A DNA stretch of 17,638 bases. Origin: DASTQL01 sp035761805. GTDB lineage: Bacteria; Actinomycetota; Actinomycetes; Jiangellales; Jiangellaceae. The DNA lies in assembly GCA_035761805.1 (NCBI GenBank), contig DASTQL010000205.1:1-17638 (forward strand). Reading direction: 5' to 3'. Shown one piece after another: positions 16,178-17,638 of this stretch (positions within the stretch are counted from its first letter, which is position 1; every line of letters starts with the position of its first letter). The notes under the pieces are model-generated. The model searched no databases, was not told where the DNA came from, and worked only from the letters and a program-made list of their open reading frames with translations. A program made the position numbers and the translations under genes.

Positions 16178-17123
16178 TGCCCATGTGGAGCCGGACGACA
16201 GTTCCCGACTCGTAGCACCGGATCTGCACCAGGTCGCACAGCTGGTTGGCCAGCCAGAGCCCCCGCCCGCCGAGCGAGCCGGCGGGCGGCCGGCGCCGCC
16301 CGGCCAGTGGCTCGTCCAGGCGGCCACGGTCGCACACCTCGCAGACCAGCGAGCGACCGTCGCGCCACAGCCGCAGGTGACCCTGCCCGCCGGCATGCGT
16401 GACGCTGTTCGTGGTCACCTCGTTGACGGCCACGACCAGGTCGGCCGTCCGGGCCGGGTCCATGCCGAAGCGCTCGGCAGTGGAGGCCACGAGCGTCCGC
16501 ACGTGCCGCAGTCCCCGCCGGTCGAAGGCCGCCTCGTCGATCACCCGCGTGGGCTCGGGCAGTGGCACGTCCAGGTACTGGACCGCCATCTCGTCCACGT
16601 CGACGCCGACCGCGCGGCGCACGCCTCCCGTGATCACGTACGGGTGGGTGCGCACGGCCTCGGCGAGCACGTCGGAGCGCAGCGTCTCCACGTCGTACGG
16701 GCAGAGCAGGCGCCACCGCGGCGAGTCCGCGAAGGCCACGTTGAGCAGCGCCTCGTGGCGTTGGCACTCGATCAGCTCCGCCGGTGTGCGCGCCGCCCAG
16801 ATGGGCTCGCCGATCCCACGGACGGGGCGCCCGCGGGCCGTCCGGTCGTCCAGGAACTCCTGCCAGGCGGGGATGATCTGGGCGGGATTGTGTCCCACCT
16901 CGGCCATGTCGGCGAACTGCACCGACGCCGCCTGCCCGCCGAGCGCAGCGTGCATCTGCTCGGCGCGCTCCTGGCCGACCACCACCAGTACGTCCTCGCC
17001 GGCGGCCAGCCCGTCGAGCACGAACGGCACCGTGCCGGCCACGTACTCCGCGGCGCCGGAGTAGAACAGCGCCTCGTGCCGGACGCCGGGCGCGGCGCGG
17101 TCGACGCTCGTGGCGTGGCGCAT
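16161..17123 (-). CDS. MEDS-domain sensor with RsbW-like HATPase (putative anti-sigma regulatory protein)
   Basis: Two-domain cytosolic regulator of 320 aa. Residues about 14-185 are a MEDS (methanogen/methylotroph DcmR sensory) domain: HEALFYSGAAEYVAGTVPFV, GLAAGEDVLVVV and LLCPYDVETL are typical. Residues about 200-316 are a GHKL ATPase of the anti-sigma kinase type, with the N box NEVTTNSVTHA (234-244), a DRG motif (265-267) and a G-rich lid GGRGLWLANQL (286-296). By family, such proteins may phosphorylate or bind an anti-sigma antagonist, or act as stress or light-linked switches. No sigma factor or STAS antagonist gene is next to it, so the target is unknown. The ATG at 17123 (MRHATSVD) was chosen because GGAGAGG lies 4 nt upstream and the longer frame adds only Arg/Gly-rich residues. 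Confidence 0.9.
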   Translation of the reverse strand: MRHATSVDRAAPGVRHEALFYSGAAEYVAGTVPFVLDGLAAGEDVLVVVGQERAEQMHAALGGQAASVQFADMAEVGHNPAQIIPAWQEFLDDRTARGRPVRGIGEPIWAARTPAELIECQRHEALLNVAFADSPRWRLLCPYDVETLRSDVLAEAVRTHPYVITGGVRRAVGVDVDEMAVQYLDVPLPEPTRVIDEAAFDRRGLRHVRTLVASTAERFGMDPARTADLVVAVNEVTTNSVTHAGGQGHLRLWRDGRSLVCEVCDRGRLDEPLAGRRRPPAGSLGGRGLWLANQLCDLVQIRCYESGTVVRLHMGITTLP

Positions 17124-17176
17124 GGCTCCTCTCCGAGGCGCGAGCACCTCCCGCGCCTCCCGCCGGGCTGCCCATG

Positions 17177-17182
17177 AGTGTA
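17177..17182 (-). promoter_or_regulatory. Candidate -10 element and tandem repeats upstream of the MEDS gene
   Basis: On the minus strand TACACT fits TAnnnT and would give a leader of about 47 nt. Just upstream are two exact direct copies of GGACCCGCC on the plus strand (17205-17213 and 17217-17225), 12 bp apart start to start. They reach into the expected -35 position and could be binding sites for a regulator. Confidence 0.4.
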
Positions 17183-17250
17183 GGCACGCCCGGCGAGGTG
17201 GTCCGGACCCGCCGAAGGACCCGCCCACACAGTTCGAACGGCCGTGACAA

Positions 17251-17286
17251 GCCCGCCTGAGGGGTCCACAGTCGAAGCAGGCGGGC
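17251..17286. repeat. Inverted repeat upstream of the multicopper-oxidase-like gene
   Basis: GCCCGCCT (17251-17258) and AGGCGGGC (17279-17286) form a perfect 8-bp stem around 20 nt. GTGACA (17244-17249) and CACAGT (17267-17272) at 17-bp spacing could be a weak plus-strand promoter whose -10 lies between the arms, so the repeat may be an operator. Not resolved by sequence alone. Confidence 0.35.
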
Positions 17287-17344
17287 GGTGCGGCAGCAGC
17301 GCCGGGCTCGGGGGTCGTCGGTCGGCGCGTGGGAGGTGGGTCTC

Positions 17345-17638
17345 GTGGCAGATCGTCAGACAGGGCTGGGCAGGCCGCTGAGCCGGAGGACGTTCATCCG
17401 GGCCGTAGGAGGGGCAGGTGTCGGCTTCGCCCTCTTCGTACGTATGCCGGGGGGCGAAACCAAGGCCGTCGCCCAGATCCCGGGAGGCACGCTCGACCCC
17501 GACGACGTCCCGAAGTACGTCACGCCGTTGCTCGTCCCGCCCGTGATGCCCGCGGCCGGGACGATCAGGGCCATGGGCGGCAAGAGCGTCGACTACTACG
17601 AGATCTCGATGAAGCAGTTCTCGCAGCAGATCCTGCCG
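17345..17638 (+). CDS. Tat-exported protein, probable multicopper oxidase (N-terminal 98 residues)
   Basis: The frame runs off the right edge. The first 43 or so residues are a Tat signal: a polar n-region, the twin-arginine motif SRRTFIRA (Arg14, Arg15) and a hydrophobic stretch AVGGAGVGFALFV. This implies export of a folded, probably cofactor-bearing protein. The following segment, with KYVTPLLVPPVMP and VDYYEISMKQFSQQILP, resembles the start of bilirubin-oxidase/CotA-like multicopper oxidases as I recall them. No copper ligand is reached before the window ends, so the family call is provisional. GTG at 17345 has GGAGG 8 nt upstream. Divergent from the MEDS gene across 221 bp. Confidence 0.75.
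   Translation, partial: MADRQTGLGRPLSRRTFIRAVGGAGVGFALFVRMPGGETKAVAQIPGGTLDPDDVPKYVTPLLVPPVMPAAGTIRAMGGKSVDYYEISMKQFSQQILP

Noticed and set aside
14651..16396. Long minus-strand open frame (581 codons) opposite deoA
   Set aside because: Low-complexity His/Arg/Gly-rich product antisense to a clear thymidine phosphorylase. No ribosome site or family match.

Overview
This high-GC window looks like chromosome from an actinobacterium, most probably of the Nocardioidaceae type (inference from gene content and codon use, not a database match). Supporting signs are GTG starts, four-base ATGA/GTGA gene overlaps, a coenzyme F420 gene pair, an actinobacterial three-subunit-plus-anchor succinate dehydrogenase layout, and a MEDS/RsbW-like regulator. 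Coding density is high. There is no sign of phage, transposon, CRISPR, tRNA or rRNA.

Layout. (1) 1-1675, minus strand: sdhC, sdhD and the N-terminal third to half of sdhA; sdhB is presumably beyond the left edge. (2) 1676-1935: divergent control region with a CRP/GlxR-like inverted site. (3) 1936-5327, plus: fgd (F420-dependent glucose-6-phosphate dehydrogenase) overlapping fbiC (two-domain FO synthase), so the enzyme that reduces F420 sits with the enzyme that makes its deazaflavin chromophore. (4) 5317-5577, minus: a small acyl-CoA-binding protein, apparently leaderless. Divergent from it is a methylmalonyl-CoA-mutase-type large subunit (5678-7255), followed by an M20 amidohydrolase. (5) 8856-14727, plus: a nucleoside uptake and salvage operon made of a BMP-family lipoprotein, a double ABC ATPase, two permeases and cytidine deaminase. 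The last four genes are joined by 4-bp overlaps. After a candidate terminator comes thymidine phosphorylase (14879-16177). (6) 16161-17123, minus: a MEDS plus HATPase regulator, convergent with deoA. (7) 17345-end, plus: the start of a Tat-exported protein that looks like a multicopper oxidase.

How the genes fit together. The BMP system would bring nucleosides into the cell. Cytidine deaminase would turn cytidine or deoxycytidine into uridine or deoxyuridine, and the phosphorylase would split the pyrimidine nucleoside to base plus (deoxy)ribose-1-phosphate. The F420 pair links glucose-6-phosphate oxidation to F420H2.

I do not see a clearly new multi-gene system. The best unexplained signals are regulatory. 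They are a very strong 60-nt stem-loop between the lipoprotein and ATPase genes together with an apparent CTG start for the ATPase, a leaderless promoter for the acyl-CoA-binding protein, tandem 9-bp repeats in front of the MEDS regulator, and structured DNA upstream of the transport operon.
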